A stretch of 64,000 nucleotides of DNA from Alkaliphilus sp. B6464 (GCF_018141165.1 NZ_CP058557.1:1364001-1428000), one strand, 5' to 3'; counted from the first letter of the stretch, positions 25,475-35,385 are shown. Made by a program: numbers and translations. Notes: a model not told the origin generated them from the letters alone.

Positions 25475-25845
25475 GAGGAAAAGAGTAAGCATGAGGAAGT
25501 AGTTTTAGCGAGTTGGTGACAGTGGAAGACCAATACGAAGCCTATGTTGAAGAACATTTCTGAGTTCCTAACCGAAATCTTGATGATAGTAGGCTTAGGC
25601 GGAGCCAAACCGTTATAGATTGGAAAGTATCGAAATCGTAGTTTGATAGCACTAGACGACTTTTGAACACTTGAAATTTTTTACCGAAGGCTAAAATTTT
25701 AGGTGAGACAGGAATCGAGGCTATAGAAACAGACGACTTTTTCCGTACTGATTTAAGAGAGCCGTTTGGCTAATTAAGGTGGTACCACGGAAGTTAAGTC
25801 TTTCGTCCTTATTTTTATAGGGATGAAGGGCTTTTTTTATTTTCT
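25475..25845 (+). promoter_or_regulatory. T-box leader of asnA, probable Asn specifier
   Basis: The T-box sequence AAGGTGGTACCACGG is at 25776-25790, followed by a terminator stem (about 25797-25833) and a T-run to 25843. The upstream part has typical stem I pieces (GTTGGTGACAGTGGAAGACC; GATGATAGTAGG). The likely specifier is AAC at 25553-25555 in GAAGAACATTTCTGAG, an asparagine codon that matches the gene downstream. Uncharged tRNA-Asn would stabilise the antiterminator and turn asnA on. Confidence 0.9.
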
Positions 25846-25904
25846 AAAAATATATTTTTAAAATTGCATCGGCCGTGCAAAAAACTAAAACTGGAGGTAA
25901 AACC

Positions 25905-26927
25905 ATGAAAAATATAAAAGAAAGATTAATAATACCAGTAGGATATAAAACTAGTTTAAATATTAAAGAAACAGAAATAGCTATTAAAAAACTGAAGGAT
26001 TTTTTCGAAACAGAACTATCTAAAGTTTTAAGATTAACTAGGGTTTCTGCGCCGCTATTTCTTTGCCCACAAACAGGAATGAACGATAACTTAAGTGGTG
26101 TGGAAAGGCCAGTATCCTTCGACATTAAAGATATGGAAGGACAGTATGTAGAGATAGTGCATTCTTTAGCCAAGTGGAAACGCATGGCACTACATCGGTA
26201 TAAATTTGAGACTGGAGAAGGTTTATATACGGATATGGATGCTATTAGGAGGGATGAAGAATTAGATAATATTCATTCTATTTATGTGGATCAATGGGAC
26301 TGGGAAAAGATTATTGACAAAGAACATAGAAACGAAACTACACTGAAAGAAATAGTTGAAGATATTTATGGTGTTTTTAAAAGCACTGAAGACTATGTAC
26401 ACAATCTATATCCTGAGTTAGATCATGTATTACCAGAAAAGATTACCTTCATTACATCTCAAGAATTAGAAGATATATATCCTAATTTATCATCTAAAGA
26501 TAGAGAGAATGCAATAGCTAAAGAAAAAGGCGCAGTGTTTATTATGAAAATAGGAGGAAAGCTAAGATCAGGTGAAAGGCATGACGGTAGGGCGCCAGAC
26601 TATGATGACTGGGAGTTAAACGGAGATATTATATTTTGGTATCCTACGCTAGATATGGCTTTAGAACTTTCATCAATGGGTATAAGGGTAGATGAGGAAA
26701 GTTTAGAAAAACAATTAAAGATAGCAGGTTGTGAGGAAAGAAGTAGCTTTGATTTTCATAGATTAGTTTTAGATAAAAAACTTCCGTATACAGTCGGTGG
26801 TGGAATAGGTCAATCTAGAATATGTATGTTTTTCTTAAAAAAAGCTCATATCGGAGAAGTGCAAGCAACTATATGGCCTAAGGAAATGATCGATACTTGT
26901 GAAGAATATAATATAGGGCTGCTTTAG
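25905..26927 (+). CDS. asnA: Aspartate-ammonia ligase (asparagine synthetase A)
   Basis: A 340-residue class II aminoacyl-tRNA-synthetase-like enzyme that makes asparagine from aspartate, ammonia and ATP. Family signatures: [63 protein letters not shown] and [18 protein letters not shown] 25905 is behind ACTGGAGGTAAAACC; an earlier GTG in frame at 25875 lies too near the leader terminator and has no site. The Asn-type T-box gives independent support. Confidence 0.96.
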   Translation: MKNIKERLIIPVGYKTSLNIKETEIAIKKLKDFFETELSKVLRLTRVSAPLFLCPQTGMNDNLSGVERPVSFDIKDMEGQYVEIVHSLAKWKRMALHRYKFETGEGLYTDMDAIRRDEELDNIHSIYVDQWDWEKIIDKEHRNETTLKEIVEDIYGVFKSTEDYVHNLYPELDHVLPEKITFITSQELEDIYPNLSSKDRENAIAKEKGAVFIMKIGGKLRSGERHDGRAPDYDDWELNGDIIFWYPTLDMALELSSMGIRVDEESLEKQLKIAGCEERSSFDFHRLVLDKKLPYTVGGGIGQSRICMFFLKKAHIGEVQATIWPKEMIDTCEEYNIGLL

Positions 26928-27039
26928 TCTAAATACAGCAACAAAACTTTGCAGAGTATTATGAATATGGTATAATGTGAAAATAACAATAATTAGATAT
27001 ACGAAATAAATAGTATATCTTAATAGTAGAGGGAGAGTT

Positions 27040-28767
27040 ATGCCTATGATAAAACTTTTTGCGAAGTATTACCGAAATCATTTACCATTGTTTTATTTAG
27101 ATTTTGCATGTGCATTTTTAATGGCAGGATTAGACCTGGTTTTTCCTAATGTTGTTAGAAAAATGATAGATGATATTATACCTGCAAGGAATCTTTCCTT
27201 AATTATATGGGCAGGAGTAGGGTTGCTAATTTTATATGTTGTTAGGGCAGTTTTACAGTATATAGTTGATTATTGGGGACATGTTATGGGTACAAGGATT
27301 GAATATGATATGAGAAAAGATTTATTTAATCATATACACAAACTATCCTTTAGTTATTTTGATAATACAAAAACAGGTCATATTATGTCTCGTATAGTAA
27401 ATGACTTAAATGAAATTTCAGAGTTAGCCCATCATGGACCAGAAGACCTCTTTATTGCCACAGTTACATTGTTAGGTTCATTTATTATTCTACTAAACCT
27501 TCATTGGCCTTTAGCTCTAATTACTTTTTCTGTAGTACCTATGATGTTAGGATTTGCTATTTTTAAAAATAAAAGAATGCAGTTCGCTTTTAGAGAAATG
27601 CGTTTAAAAATTGCAAATGTTAATGCTCAGGTAGAAGATAGTGTTTCGGGAGCAAGAGTAGTTAAATCTTTTACTAATGAGTGGTACGAAGAGCAAAAAT
27701 TTGAGAAGGGGAACATGAACTTTAGAAAATCTAGAGAAAGTGCATTTAAAGTAATGGCTGGCTTCTTCTCTGGTGTAACCTTTTTTTCCAATTTGATTAA
27801 TTTAGTTGTAATAGTGTTCGGCGGTATATTTGTATATTATGAACAAATGACACCTGGAACTTTAGTGGGATTTTTACTATATGTTTCTATGTTTTTACAA
27901 CCAATTCGAAGACTTACAACATTAATAGAAAACTATCAGAATGGTATGTCTGGGTTTGCTCGATTTGTAGAAACTTTAAACTTAGAGCCTGATATTAAAG
28001 ATGATCCAAAAGCTGTGGATATTGATAGAGTAAATGGAGAAATTATATTTGATAATGTCACCTTTAGTTATAATAATAAAGAAAATGTATTAGATAGTAT
28101 AAGCCTATCAATTAAACCAGGAGAAACCATTGCTTTTGTAGGTCCATCTGGAGGTGGGAAAACCACACTATGTAGTCTAATACCAAGGTTCTATGAAGTG
28201 GATAAGGGTAGTGTTAAGGTTGATGGTATAGATATTAAAACAATTACACAGAGGTCACTAAGAGAAAATATAGGTATTGTTCAGCAAGATGTATTTCTAT
28301 TTTCCGGCACAGTAAGAGATAATATTGCCTATGGACAAATAGGTGCAACAGATGAACAGGTTATAGATGCGGCTAAGAAAGCTAATGCTCATGAATTTAT
28401 TATGGCACTTGAAAATGGTTACGACACTTATATTGGCGAAAGAGGAGTTAAGCTATCGGGAGGACAAAAACAGAGGCTTTCTATTGCTAGAATATTTTTG
28501 AAGAACCCTCCAATTCTAATATTAGATGAAGCTACATCTGCTTTAGATAATGAAACAGAAAAGGTTATTCAAGAATCTTTATTCGACCTAGCAGAAAATA
28601 GAACAACCTTAGTAATTGCTCACCGCTTAGCTACTATTAGAAATGCAGATAGAATTGTAGTTTTAACTGATGAAGGTATTGCAGAAGAAGGAACACATAA
28701 GAATTTATTGGAAAAAGACGCAATTTACGCAAACCTATATAAGACACAGTTTGATGGATTTATGTAA
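27040..28767 (+). CDS. ABC exporter half-transporter, multidrug/lipid type
   Basis: A 575-residue fusion of a six-helix exporter domain (1-310) with an ATPase (330-575). Walker A GPSGGGKTT, Q-loop NIGIVQQDVFLF, signature KLSGGQKQRLSIARI, Walker B ILILDEATSALD and the H-loop VIAHRLATI are all present. Such proteins (MsbA/BmrA/YfiB types) work as homo- or heterodimers to export lipids or drugs. Only one copy is here, so a homodimer is likely. Substrate unknown. Confidence 0.92.
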   Translation: MPMIKLFAKYYRNHLPLFYLDFACAFLMAGLDLVFPNVVRKMIDDIIPARNLSLIIWAGVGLLILYVVRAVLQYIVDYWGHVMGTRIEYDMRKDLFNHIHKLSFSYFDNTKTGHIMSRIVNDLNEISELAHHGPEDLFIATVTLLGSFIILLNLHWPLALITFSVVPMMLGFAIFKNKRMQFAFREMRLKIANVNAQVEDSVSGARVVKSFTNEWYEEQKFEKGNMNFRKSRESAFKVMAGFFSGVTFFSNLINLVVIVFGGIFVYYEQMTPGTLVGFLLYVSMFLQPIRRLTTLIENYQNGMSGFARFVETLNLEPDIKDDPKAVDIDRVNGEIIFDNVTFSYNNKENVLDSISLSIKPGETIAFVGPSGGGKTTLCSLIPRFYEVDKGSVKVDGIDIKTITQRSLRENIGIVQQDVFLFSGTVRDNIAYGQIGATDEQVIDAAKKANAHEFIMALENGYDTYIGERGVKLSGGQKQRLSIARIFLKNPPILILDEATSALDNETEKVIQESLFDLAENRTTLVIAHRLATIRNADRIVVLTDEGIAEEGTHKNLLEKDAIYANLYKTQFDGFM

Positions 28768-28768
28768 T

Positions 28769-28797
28769 TACCCCCCTATTGGGGGTTTTGTTTTTTA
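28769..28797 (+). terminator. Rho-independent terminator
   Basis: ACCCCCC-TATT-GGGGGT followed by TTTGTTTTTT, directly behind the ABC exporter stop. Confidence 0.88.
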
Positions 28798-28820
28798 ACA
28801 ATATGAAATTAGAACTATAG

Positions 28821-28896
28821 CCCTATTGTATGTGAAATAAATATATAAAATATTTTGAAGTAAAATAGAGGAGTATATCAAAATATGTCGAATAGA
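28821..28896 (+). promoter_or_regulatory. Regulatory region upstream of agrB with Spo0A-box-like site (copy A)
   Basis: Starting at CCTATTG and ending at ATATGTCGAATA, this stretch resembles 30405-30475 upstream of the kinase gene (CCTATTG ... TATATCAA, then GTCGAAT). TGTCGAA at 28886-28892 matches the Spo0A box. No other gene lies here. Confidence 0.6.
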
Positions 28897-28942
28897 TGTC
28901 TTGTATGCATTTATATATTACATAGGGAGAAGATGGATATAT

Positions 28943-29542
28943 ATGTGGATTGAAAAAAAGCTAATAGATGGTTTGAAAAATGAATTAAAGTTATCTGAAG
29001 ATAAGCTAGAGATAGTAACATTTGGCTATAGATTACTTATATATAGTATTTTAGGCTATTCTTTTATAGTTTTAGTAGCCCTATTATTTGGAACATTAGG
29101 TGCCACATTAACTGCGGCTATAACAGCTTCTGTATTTAGAATTTTTTCAGGTGGTGCTCATGCCAGCACCCAAAAAAGATGCACAATTATAGGGGCTATA
29201 ATTTTTAATTTAATTGGACTTATAGCTACTATTTGTTATAATAGCATATCTTTGTACTTAATAAATTTGCTCTCTTGGATTACTGCCATAGTTGCTTTAA
29301 TTACTTTTATTTTATATGCTCCAGCTGACACTCCAGGTAAGCCAATTACTACTAAAGTCCAAAGGGATGAATTAAAAAAAATGTCTATTGCACTTTTAGT
29401 TATTTGGATTGTATTAAGTAAATTTGTTTTTAAAGGGGAAACAAATATATACAAACTATATTTTTTATCCAGCACATTAGGTTTAGCATGGCAGAGTGTA
29501 AGCTTATGGCCCTCTACTTATCGATGGAACATATTCAAGTGA
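28943..29542 (+). CDS. agrB: AgrB-type quorum-sensing peptide processing protease
   Basis: A 199-residue membrane cysteine endopeptidase that cuts the AgrD C-terminal tail and helps cyclise the signal peptide. The catalytic pair is visible as His73 and Cys80 in SGGAHASTQKRC, matching the known spacing (His77/Cys84 in S. aureus). About five membrane segments follow. ATG 28943 is chosen behind AGGGAGAAG; the longer frame from 28901 has no site. agrD lies 21 bp downstream with its own AAGGAGG. Confidence 0.93.
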   Translation: MWIEKKLIDGLKNELKLSEDKLEIVTFGYRLLIYSILGYSFIVLVALLFGTLGATLTAAITASVFRIFSGGAHASTQKRCTIIGAIIFNLIGLIATICYNSISLYLINLLSWITAIVALITFILYAPADTPGKPITTKVQRDELKKMSIALLVIWIVLSKFVFKGETNIYKLYFLSSTLGLAWQSVSLWPSTYRWNIFK

Positions 29543-29563
29543 AAGTATTAAGGAGGAATAAAA

Positions 29564-29686
29564 ATGAAGAGAAAATTAATGGGATTAATAGTAACACTTT
29601 TAAGTTTTTTTGCTTTAGCTAATGTAGCTTCTGCAAGTACTGTTTTGAGCTATCAGCCAGAACTTCCAAAGTCTTTAAAAAAATAA
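29564..29686 (+). CDS. agrD: AgrD-like cyclic peptide precursor with Ser in place of the ring Cys
   Basis: A 40-residue peptide: amphipathic/hydrophobic leader (MKRKLMGLIVTLLSFFALAN), core around VASASTVLSYQPELP and charged tail KSLKK. The conserved tail QPELPKSL places the ring as STVLS directly before YQPE. Most AgrD have Cys at the first ring position (thiolactone); here there is no Cys at all, so the product should be a lactone formed through Ser, as in S. intermedius-type peptides. AAGGAGGAATAAAA precedes the ATG. It is too short to show in ordinary gene calling. Confidence 0.85.
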   Translation: MKRKLMGLIVTLLSFFALANVASASTVLSYQPELPKSLKK

Positions 29687-29745
29687 GTACAAAATAAGTA
29701 AAAATAAGGCCTAGCAAATAATCATTACATCGAGGAGGAAGCCAT

Positions 29746-30213
29746 ATGCGATACTTAACACATTTTGTACATGCATTTTTAATGTTTGTTGCCCCTTTAA
29801 AATTTTTAAATTATAAGCCGACTATTAAACAAAGATCCTTATTTACATTAATTTATGGCTTAGCGATAATTTTTTCAAGGAGAATATATGATTTTCTTCC
29901 ATTGACCTTTGGAGCGCATACTATATTACTGGTTCCTATAAGCATAGTATTATTTAAAAAGATATTAAAGGATTTTAGTTGGTCAAAATCCATATATACA
30001 GCTTTAATTCTTTTTATAGCTTTATTAATAAATGATGCACTTATATTGTTGCCTAGCATGAAATTATTTGATTTAACTGTTCTAAAAATAGAAACTAATA
30101 GTTTTTTAGCATTTTTAATAACAATGCTATTATCAAACTTTACTTTGATTTTAGTATATATTGTTGGATATTTAAAAAATAAAAAAGACAAACAAATTTC
30201 TTTAAATAGCTAA
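29746..30213 (+). CDS. Small membrane protein of the agr cluster
   Basis: A 155-residue protein with four or five membrane segments and no catalytic domain. It resembles the membrane sensor half of AgrC/ComD-type kinases in length and topology, but I do not recognise the family with confidence. It has a strong site (CGAGGAGGAAGCCAT then ATG) 60 bp after agrD and is followed by a hairpin terminator. Because a kinase with few membrane helices comes next, the two may form a split receptor; this is inference. Confidence 0.7.
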   Translation: MRYLTHFVHAFLMFVAPLKFLNYKPTIKQRSLFTLIYGLAIIFSRRIYDFLPLTFGAHTILLVPISIVLFKKILKDFSWSKSIYTALILFIALLINDALILLPSMKLFDLTVLKIETNSFLAFLITMLLSNFTLILVYIVGYLKNKKDKQISLNS

Positions 30214-30253
30214 AAAACAACTTCAGCCCTTAACAGAGGTTGAAGTTGTTTTT
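30212..30253 (+). terminator. Terminator after the agr genes
   Basis: AAAAACAACTTCA pairs with TGAAGTTGTTTTT across a loop of about 14 bases, right behind the small membrane protein gene. Confidence 0.85.
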
Positions 30254-30404
30254 ATAACACATATGAAATTATGTACTTTTTAAAATTGGCAATAAGTCAT
30301 AATTTCCGTAATAAGTTTAAATAAAATCTACATTGAGAATCTTTGAGAAAGATTTTGTTCTATTTTATTTAAGTAAATGGCATAATAAAATTCAATACTC
30401 AAGA

Positions 30405-30475
30405 CCTATTGTGTATAAAAAGTAAGCGGAATATTTTTAGGGAAAATAAAGGGATATATCAAGATGCGTCGAATG
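30405..30475 (+). promoter_or_regulatory. Regulatory region upstream of the kinase gene with Spo0A-box-like site (copy B)
   Basis: This is the counterpart of 28821-28896: CCTATTG at the left, AATATTTTTAGGGAAAATAAA in the middle and TATATCAAGATGCGTCGAAT at the right, with CGTCGAA at 30467-30473. The rest of the 350-bp gap has no gene I can see. Confidence 0.55.
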
Positions 30476-30563
30476 TACTGTTGTTAGCTAGTATCAGTTT
30501 TGGATTATAATAAGTTAAAAAAAAGACAAGTATACACTTTCTAGAATAGTAGGTGAATAAATA

Positions 30564-31463
30564 TTGAAGACTAAAATATTTAGGTTAAGTTTAAATGATA
30601 AAAAAGATAATGTTAAAATGTTATTTTTGGCCCAGATTTTTGTTATAATTGCAACCATGGTTTATTTTAGTTTAGCTAAATGGAACATGATAGAGGATCA
30701 GTACCATCCTATTGCTGGAGACAGGGTATTAATGTCCTTGCTTATATTATGTGGAGTTGTTGGAATTGGATCAATGTACTTATTTAATGAAGTAGTAAAG
30801 TTAATTGAGAAGGAAAAGGATTATGAATTACAGAGAATTAAAATTGTACAAATGCAGGAATTTAACGATTTGTTAAGGGCTCAAAAACATGATTTTTCCA
30901 ACAATCTTCAAGTAATATGGGGAATGCTAAGTCTTGGAAAAGCTGAGAAAGCGAAGGCCTATTTAGAAAATTATACAAATATGTTAAAAATAGATGAAGA
31001 GGAACTAGAAGAAATTAATCAAATAAATAATACTTATCTATATACCTTGTTTTTAAACAAGTGCTATATGTGTAAAGATATGGAGATAGATATTCACTAT
31101 AGTATAGATCCAAATATTTGTCTAGATAGATTTAATCCAATTGACCTTATTAGAATATTTGGCAACTTAATTGATAACGCTATTTATGCTGTAAAGGAGT
31201 TAGAAAAACAATATAGAGAGATTTTAGTAGATATATATTGTGATGACAATAATTACTTTTTTAGTGTTTGTAATAAAGGCTCTGTAATACCTAATGATAT
31301 AAAGAATAAAATATTTAAACAAGGATTCACTACTAAAGGAAACAATGGGAGTGGTATGGGGTTATATAATGTTAATCAATTAATAAATAAGTATAGAGGA
31401 AAGGTTTGGGTTGAAAGTAACGAGCATAGTGGAACCCAATTTGTTGTAAATATACCTAAATAA
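30564..31463 (+). CDS. GHKL sensor histidine kinase (AgrC/CitA-like catalytic part)
   Basis: A 299-residue kinase with two membrane segments (about 20-38 and 55-75), a short coiled stretch, the phospho-acceptor motif LLRAQKHDFSNNLQVIWGML (Spo0B-type HisKA) and an HATPase (NLIDNAIYAV; TTKGNNGSGMGLYNVNQLI). Such kinases work with LytTR or other regulators; none is next to it. Start TTG 30564 is behind GTAGGTGAATAAATA. It shares a promoter-like element with agrB, suggesting co-regulation, and may be the receptor kinase for the AgrD-derived peptide, perhaps with the small membrane protein. Confidence 0.85.
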   Translation: MKTKIFRLSLNDKKDNVKMLFLAQIFVIIATMVYFSLAKWNMIEDQYHPIAGDRVLMSLLILCGVVGIGSMYLFNEVVKLIEKEKDYELQRIKIVQMQEFNDLLRAQKHDFSNNLQVIWGMLSLGKAEKAKAYLENYTNMLKIDEEELEEINQINNTYLYTLFLNKCYMCKDMEIDIHYSIDPNICLDRFNPIDLIRIFGNLIDNAIYAVKELEKQYREILVDIYCDDNNYFFSVCNKGSVIPNDIKNKIFKQGFTTKGNNGSGMGLYNVNQLINKYRGKVWVESNEHSGTQFVVNIPK

Positions 31464-31728
31464 GATGGGAAATAATGTATACACTGTAGGCGTCATATTA
31501 GACTATATTTTCTCAAAATTCATTAAAATATAAACTTTTCTAAAAAAGTATCATTATTAATTAGCTAAATTACAATGTTTGACATAGTATTAAACAAAAT
31601 TTTTAACAATTCTAAAAAGTTGCTCTATAAATTTGCAATTTTTTTTTATATAATAGTATTGTATACAAGACACAAAATTTTGTCTTTTATAGATAATAAT
31701 TTTAAATATATATTAAGGGGGAATAAAA

Positions 31729-34700
31729 ATGGCAAGAAAAATGAAAACCATGGATGGTAATGCTGCAGCTGCCCATGTTGCTTATGCTTTTACAGATGTA
31801 GCCGCTATCTATCCTATTACACCATCTTCAAACATGGCAGAAAACGTTGATGAATGGAGTGCTAATGGACAAAAAAACATTTTTGGACAAACAGTTCAAG
31901 TAACCGAGATGCAATCTGAGGCAGGAGCCGCAGGAGCAGTTCACGGTTCATTATCAGCAGGTGCTTTAACTACAACATTTACAGCATCTCAAGGTTTATT
32001 ATTAATGATTCCTAATATGTATAAAATTGCAGGAGAATTATTACCAGGAGTATTCCATGTAAGTGCTCGTGCTATTGCTGGACATGCACTTTCAATATTT
32101 GGTGATCACTCTGACGTAATGGCTGCAAGACAAACGGGATGTGCTATGCTTGCTTCTGGTAGTGTTCAAGAAGTTATGGACTTAGCAGGAGTAGCTCATT
32201 TAACTGCTATTAAAGGAAGAGTACCATTTATTAATTTCTTTGATGGTTTCAGAACTTCTCACGAAATGCAAAAAATTGAAGTATTAGAATATGATGAGCT
32301 TGCAAATCTTGTAGATTGGGAAGCTGTTAAGGCTTTCAGAAATAGAGGACTAAATCCAGAGCATCCATATTTAAAAGGAACAGCTCAAAACCCAGATATT
32401 TTCTTCCAAGCTAAGGAAGCTGCTAATACATATTACGCTGCTATTCCTGACCTTGTAAATGATTACATGAAGGAAATAACTAAATTAACAGGTAGACACT
32501 ATGCTCCATTTACTTACTATGGTGCAGAAGATGCAGAAAATATTATTATTGCAATGGGTTCTGTAACAGAAACAACTGAAGAAGTAGTAGACCACCTAAA
32601 TGCAAAGGGAGAAAAAGTAGGTCTTATAAAAGTACATCTTTATAGACCTTTCTCAGAAAAATATTTCTTTGATGTTCTTCCAAAAACAGTGAAGAGAATA
32701 GCTGTACTTGATAGAACTAAAGAGCCAGGTGCATTAGGCGAGCCATTATACCAAGATATTAGAACATTATTCTTCGATAAAGAAAATGCTCCTCTAATAA
32801 TAGGCGGAAGATATGGTCTTGGATCTAAGGATACAATTCCAGCTCAAGTTAAAGCTGTATTTACTAACCTTAAATCAGAAAAACCTAAAAATGGATTCAC
32901 TATTGGTATAGTAGATGATGTTACAAACACATCTCTACCTGTAGAAGAAGACGTTGTAACTGCTCCAGAAGGAACAATTAGATGTAAGTTCTGGGGATTA
33001 GGATCTGACGGAACAGTAGGTGCAAATAAGAGTGCTATCCAAATCATTGGAGATAATACAGACATGTACGCACAAGCATATTTTGCATATGACTCCAAAA
33101 AATCTGGTGGTGTTACAATTTCCCACTTGCGTTTTGGTAACCAGCCTATTAAATCTACCTATTTAATTGACCAAGCAGACTTTATTGCCTGCCATAACCA
33201 AGGATATGTATACCAATACGATCTAGTAAAAGGACTTAAAAAGGGTGGAATATTCCTACTTAACTGTATCTGGTCACCAGAAGAGTTAGAAGAAAGACTA
33301 CCTGCATCAATTAAAAAATATATTGCAGATAACAACATTAATTTCTATACATTAAATGCAACTAAAATTGCATCTGAAATTGGACTAGGTGGAAGAATTA
33401 ATATGATTATGCAATCTGCATTCTTTAAGTTATCACAGGTTATTCCAGTGGAAGATGCTATTAAGTACTTAAAGGAAGCTGTTGTAGATTCTTACGGATT
33501 AAAAGGTGAGAAAATAGTTAATATGAATAACGAGGCTATCGAGCGTGGTGTAGATGCATTAGTTAAGATTGATGTACCTGCTAGTTGGGGTAGTGTAGTT
33601 GAAGAAGCTGCTGCTACAGTTGCTCAAGATGAGCCAGATTTTATCAAGAACATCTTAAGACCAATGACAGCACAGCAAGGTGACGATCTTCCAGTAAGTG
33701 CTTTTGTTGATATGGCTGACGGAGTATTCCCAATGGGAACTACAAAATTTGAAAAGCGTGGTATTGCTGTTAATGTACCAGAGTGGTATAGCGATAAGTG
33801 TATCCAATGTAACCAATGTTCATTTGTATGTCCACATGCAGCTATTAGACCGTTTTTATTAGATGAAGAAGAGGCTAAAAATGCTCCGGAAGGATTCAAC
33901 ACAATAAAAGCAATGGGTAAAGAATTTGAAGGATTACAATATAAAATTCAAGTAAGTGCATTAGATTGTACAGGTTGTGGAAACTGTGTTGACATTTGTC
34001 CTGCAAAAGAAAAGGCTATAGCAATGATGCCTCTTGAGCCACAAGTAGAAGCGCAAAGAGAAAACTGGGAATATGCTATGACTGTAACAGATAAATCCCA
34101 CTTAACAAATAAATTTACATTTAAAGGTAGCCAATTTGCTAAGCCTCTATTTGAGTTCTCAGGAGCTTGTGCAGGTTGTGGTGAAACTCCTTACATTAAG
34201 CTAGCTACCCAATTATTTGGAGATAGAATGATAATTGCCAATGCTACAGGTTGTTCTTCAATCTATGGTGGTAGTGCCCCATCTGTTCCGTACTGCACAA
34301 ATGCAGAAGGACAAGGTCCTGCTTGGGCTAACTCATTATTTGAAGATAATGCTGAGTACGGATACGGTATGTTCTTAGCTGTTAAGCAAATGAGGAATAG
34401 ATTAACAGACTTAATGACACAAGCATTAGAGCTTAATATTGCTGACGAATTAAAGGATGCTTTCAAAGCTTGGTTAGAAGGAAAAGATAATGCCGATGCA
34501 TCTAAGAAGGCTACTTATGATATGCTATCATTACTTGATGCAGCTAAAGGTAATGCTGTAATCGATGAAATAATCGAGAAGAAAGACTTCTTAGTTAAAA
34601 AATCTCAATGGATCTTCGGTGGAGATGGTTGGGCTTATGACATCGGATTTGGTGGATTAGACCACGTAATAGCTTCTGGAGAAGATGTAAATATTCTTGT

Positions 34701-35247
34701 TGTAGATACAGAGGTTTATTCAAACACAGGAGGACAATCTTCAAAATCATCTCCAACAGCTGCTATTGCTAAGTTTGCATCTGCTGGTAAGAGAACTAAG
34801 AAGAAAGACCTTGGTATGATAGCAATGAGCTATGGATATGTTTATGTAGCGCAAGTATCTGTAGGAGCTGATAAAAATCAATTAATGAAGGCTATGAAAG
34901 AAGCAGAAGCATATAATGGACCATCTATTATCATTGCTTACTCACCATGTATTGCTCATGGTATTAAAGCAGGAATGGGCAAAACTCAAGAGCAAGGTAA
35001 GAAAGCTGTTGAGGCTGGATACTGGCATCTATACAGATTCAACCCAGAGTTAAAAGAGCAAGGACAAAATCCATTTACACTAGATTCTAAAGAGCCTACA
35101 GCATCATTTAAAGACTTCTTATTAAGTGAAGTACGTTACGATTCATTAGTTAAGACATTCCCAGAAGTAGCAGACATGCTATTCGAGAAGTCTCAAAAAG
35201 AAGCTAATGAAAGATATGAAACATACAAACGTTTAGCTGGAAAATAA
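31729..35247 (+). CDS. nifJ: Pyruvate:ferredoxin (flavodoxin) oxidoreductase
   Basis: A 1172-residue single-chain PFOR that converts pyruvate and CoA to acetyl-CoA, CO2 and reduced ferredoxin, the central catabolic step in clostridia. It starts with the domain I motif AYAFTDVAAIYPITPSS, has two ferredoxin-type motifs (CIQCNQCSFVCPH; CTGCGNCVDICPA), further cluster cysteines (CAGCGETPY) and the thiamine-diphosphate site GGDGWAYDIGFGG. ATG 31729 follows TTAAGGGGGAAT. Length is typical (about 1170-1200). The 266 bp before it are AT-rich, probably with its promoter, and hold no gene. A terminator follows. Confidence 0.97.
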   Translation: MARKMKTMDGNAAAAHVAYAFTDVAAIYPITPSSNMAENVDEWSANGQKNIFGQTVQVTEMQSEAGAAGAVHGSLSAGALTTTFTASQGLLLMIPNMYKIAGELLPGVFHVSARAIAGHALSIFGDHSDVMAARQTGCAMLASGSVQEVMDLAGVAHLTAIKGRVPFINFFDGFRTSHEMQKIEVLEYDELANLVDWEAVKAFRNRGLNPEHPYLKGTAQNPDIFFQAKEAANTYYAAIPDLVNDYMKEITKLTGRHYAPFTYYGAEDAENIIIAMGSVTETTEEVVDHLNAKGEKVGLIKVHLYRPFSEKYFFDVLPKTVKRIAVLDRTKEPGALGEPLYQDIRTLFFDKENAPLIIGGRYGLGSKDTIPAQVKAVFTNLKSEKPKNGFTIGIVDDVTNTSLPVEEDVVTAPEGTIRCKFWGLGSDGTVGANKSAIQIIGDNTDMYAQAYFAYDSKKSGGVTISHLRFGNQPIKSTYLIDQADFIACHNQGYVYQYDLVKGLKKGGIFLLNCIWSPEELEERLPASIKKYIADNNINFYTLNATKIASEIGLGGRINMIMQSAFFKLSQVIPVEDAIKYLKEAVVDSYGLKGEKIVNMNNEAIERGVDALVKIDVPASWGSVVEEAAATVAQDEPDFIKNILRPMTAQQGDDLPVSAFVDMADGVFPMGTTKFEKRGIAVNVPEWYSDKCIQCNQCSFVCPHAAIRPFLLDEEEAKNAPEGFNTIKAMGKEFEGLQYKIQVSALDCTGCGNCVDICPAKEKAIAMMPLEPQVEAQRENWEYAMTVTDKSHLTNKFTFKGSQFAKPLFEFSGACAGCGETPYIKLATQLFGDRMIIANATGCSSIYGGSAPSVPYCTNAEGQGPAWANSLFEDNAEYGYGMFLAVKQMRNRLTDLMTQALELNIADELKDAFKAWLEGKDNADASKKATYDMLSLLDAAKGNAVIDEIIEKKDFLVKKSQWIFGGDGWAYDIGFGGLDHVIASGEDVNILVVDTEVYSNTGGQSSKSSPTAAIAKFASAGKRTKKKDLGMIAMSYGYVYVAQVSVGADKNQLMKAMKEAEAYNGPSIIIAYSPCIAHGIKAGMGKTQEQGKKAVEAGYWHLYRFNPELKEQGQNPFTLDSKEPTASFKDFLLSEVRYDSLVKTFPEVADMLFEKSQKEANERYETYKRLAGK

Positions 35248-35258
35248 TATAAACGATA

Positions 35259-35287
35259 GAAGCGGGGCTTATGCCCCGTTTCTTTTT
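35259..35287 (+). terminator. Terminator of the PFOR gene
   Basis: AGCGGGGC-TTAT-GCCCCGTT then TCTTTTT. Confidence 0.85.
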
Positions 35288-35385
35288 GCTAATAGTTAGC
35301 ATATAATGGGTAATAATAATGAAATAATATACAGATCGAAATTGGTTATATGTTGTTTCTAGATTAGTATTTAGGGGGATTATGA

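Noticed and set aside
31575-31760. 61-codon frame before the PFOR gene
   Set aside because: It is made of AT-rich promoter-region codons, has no ribosome site and runs into the PFOR start in another frame.
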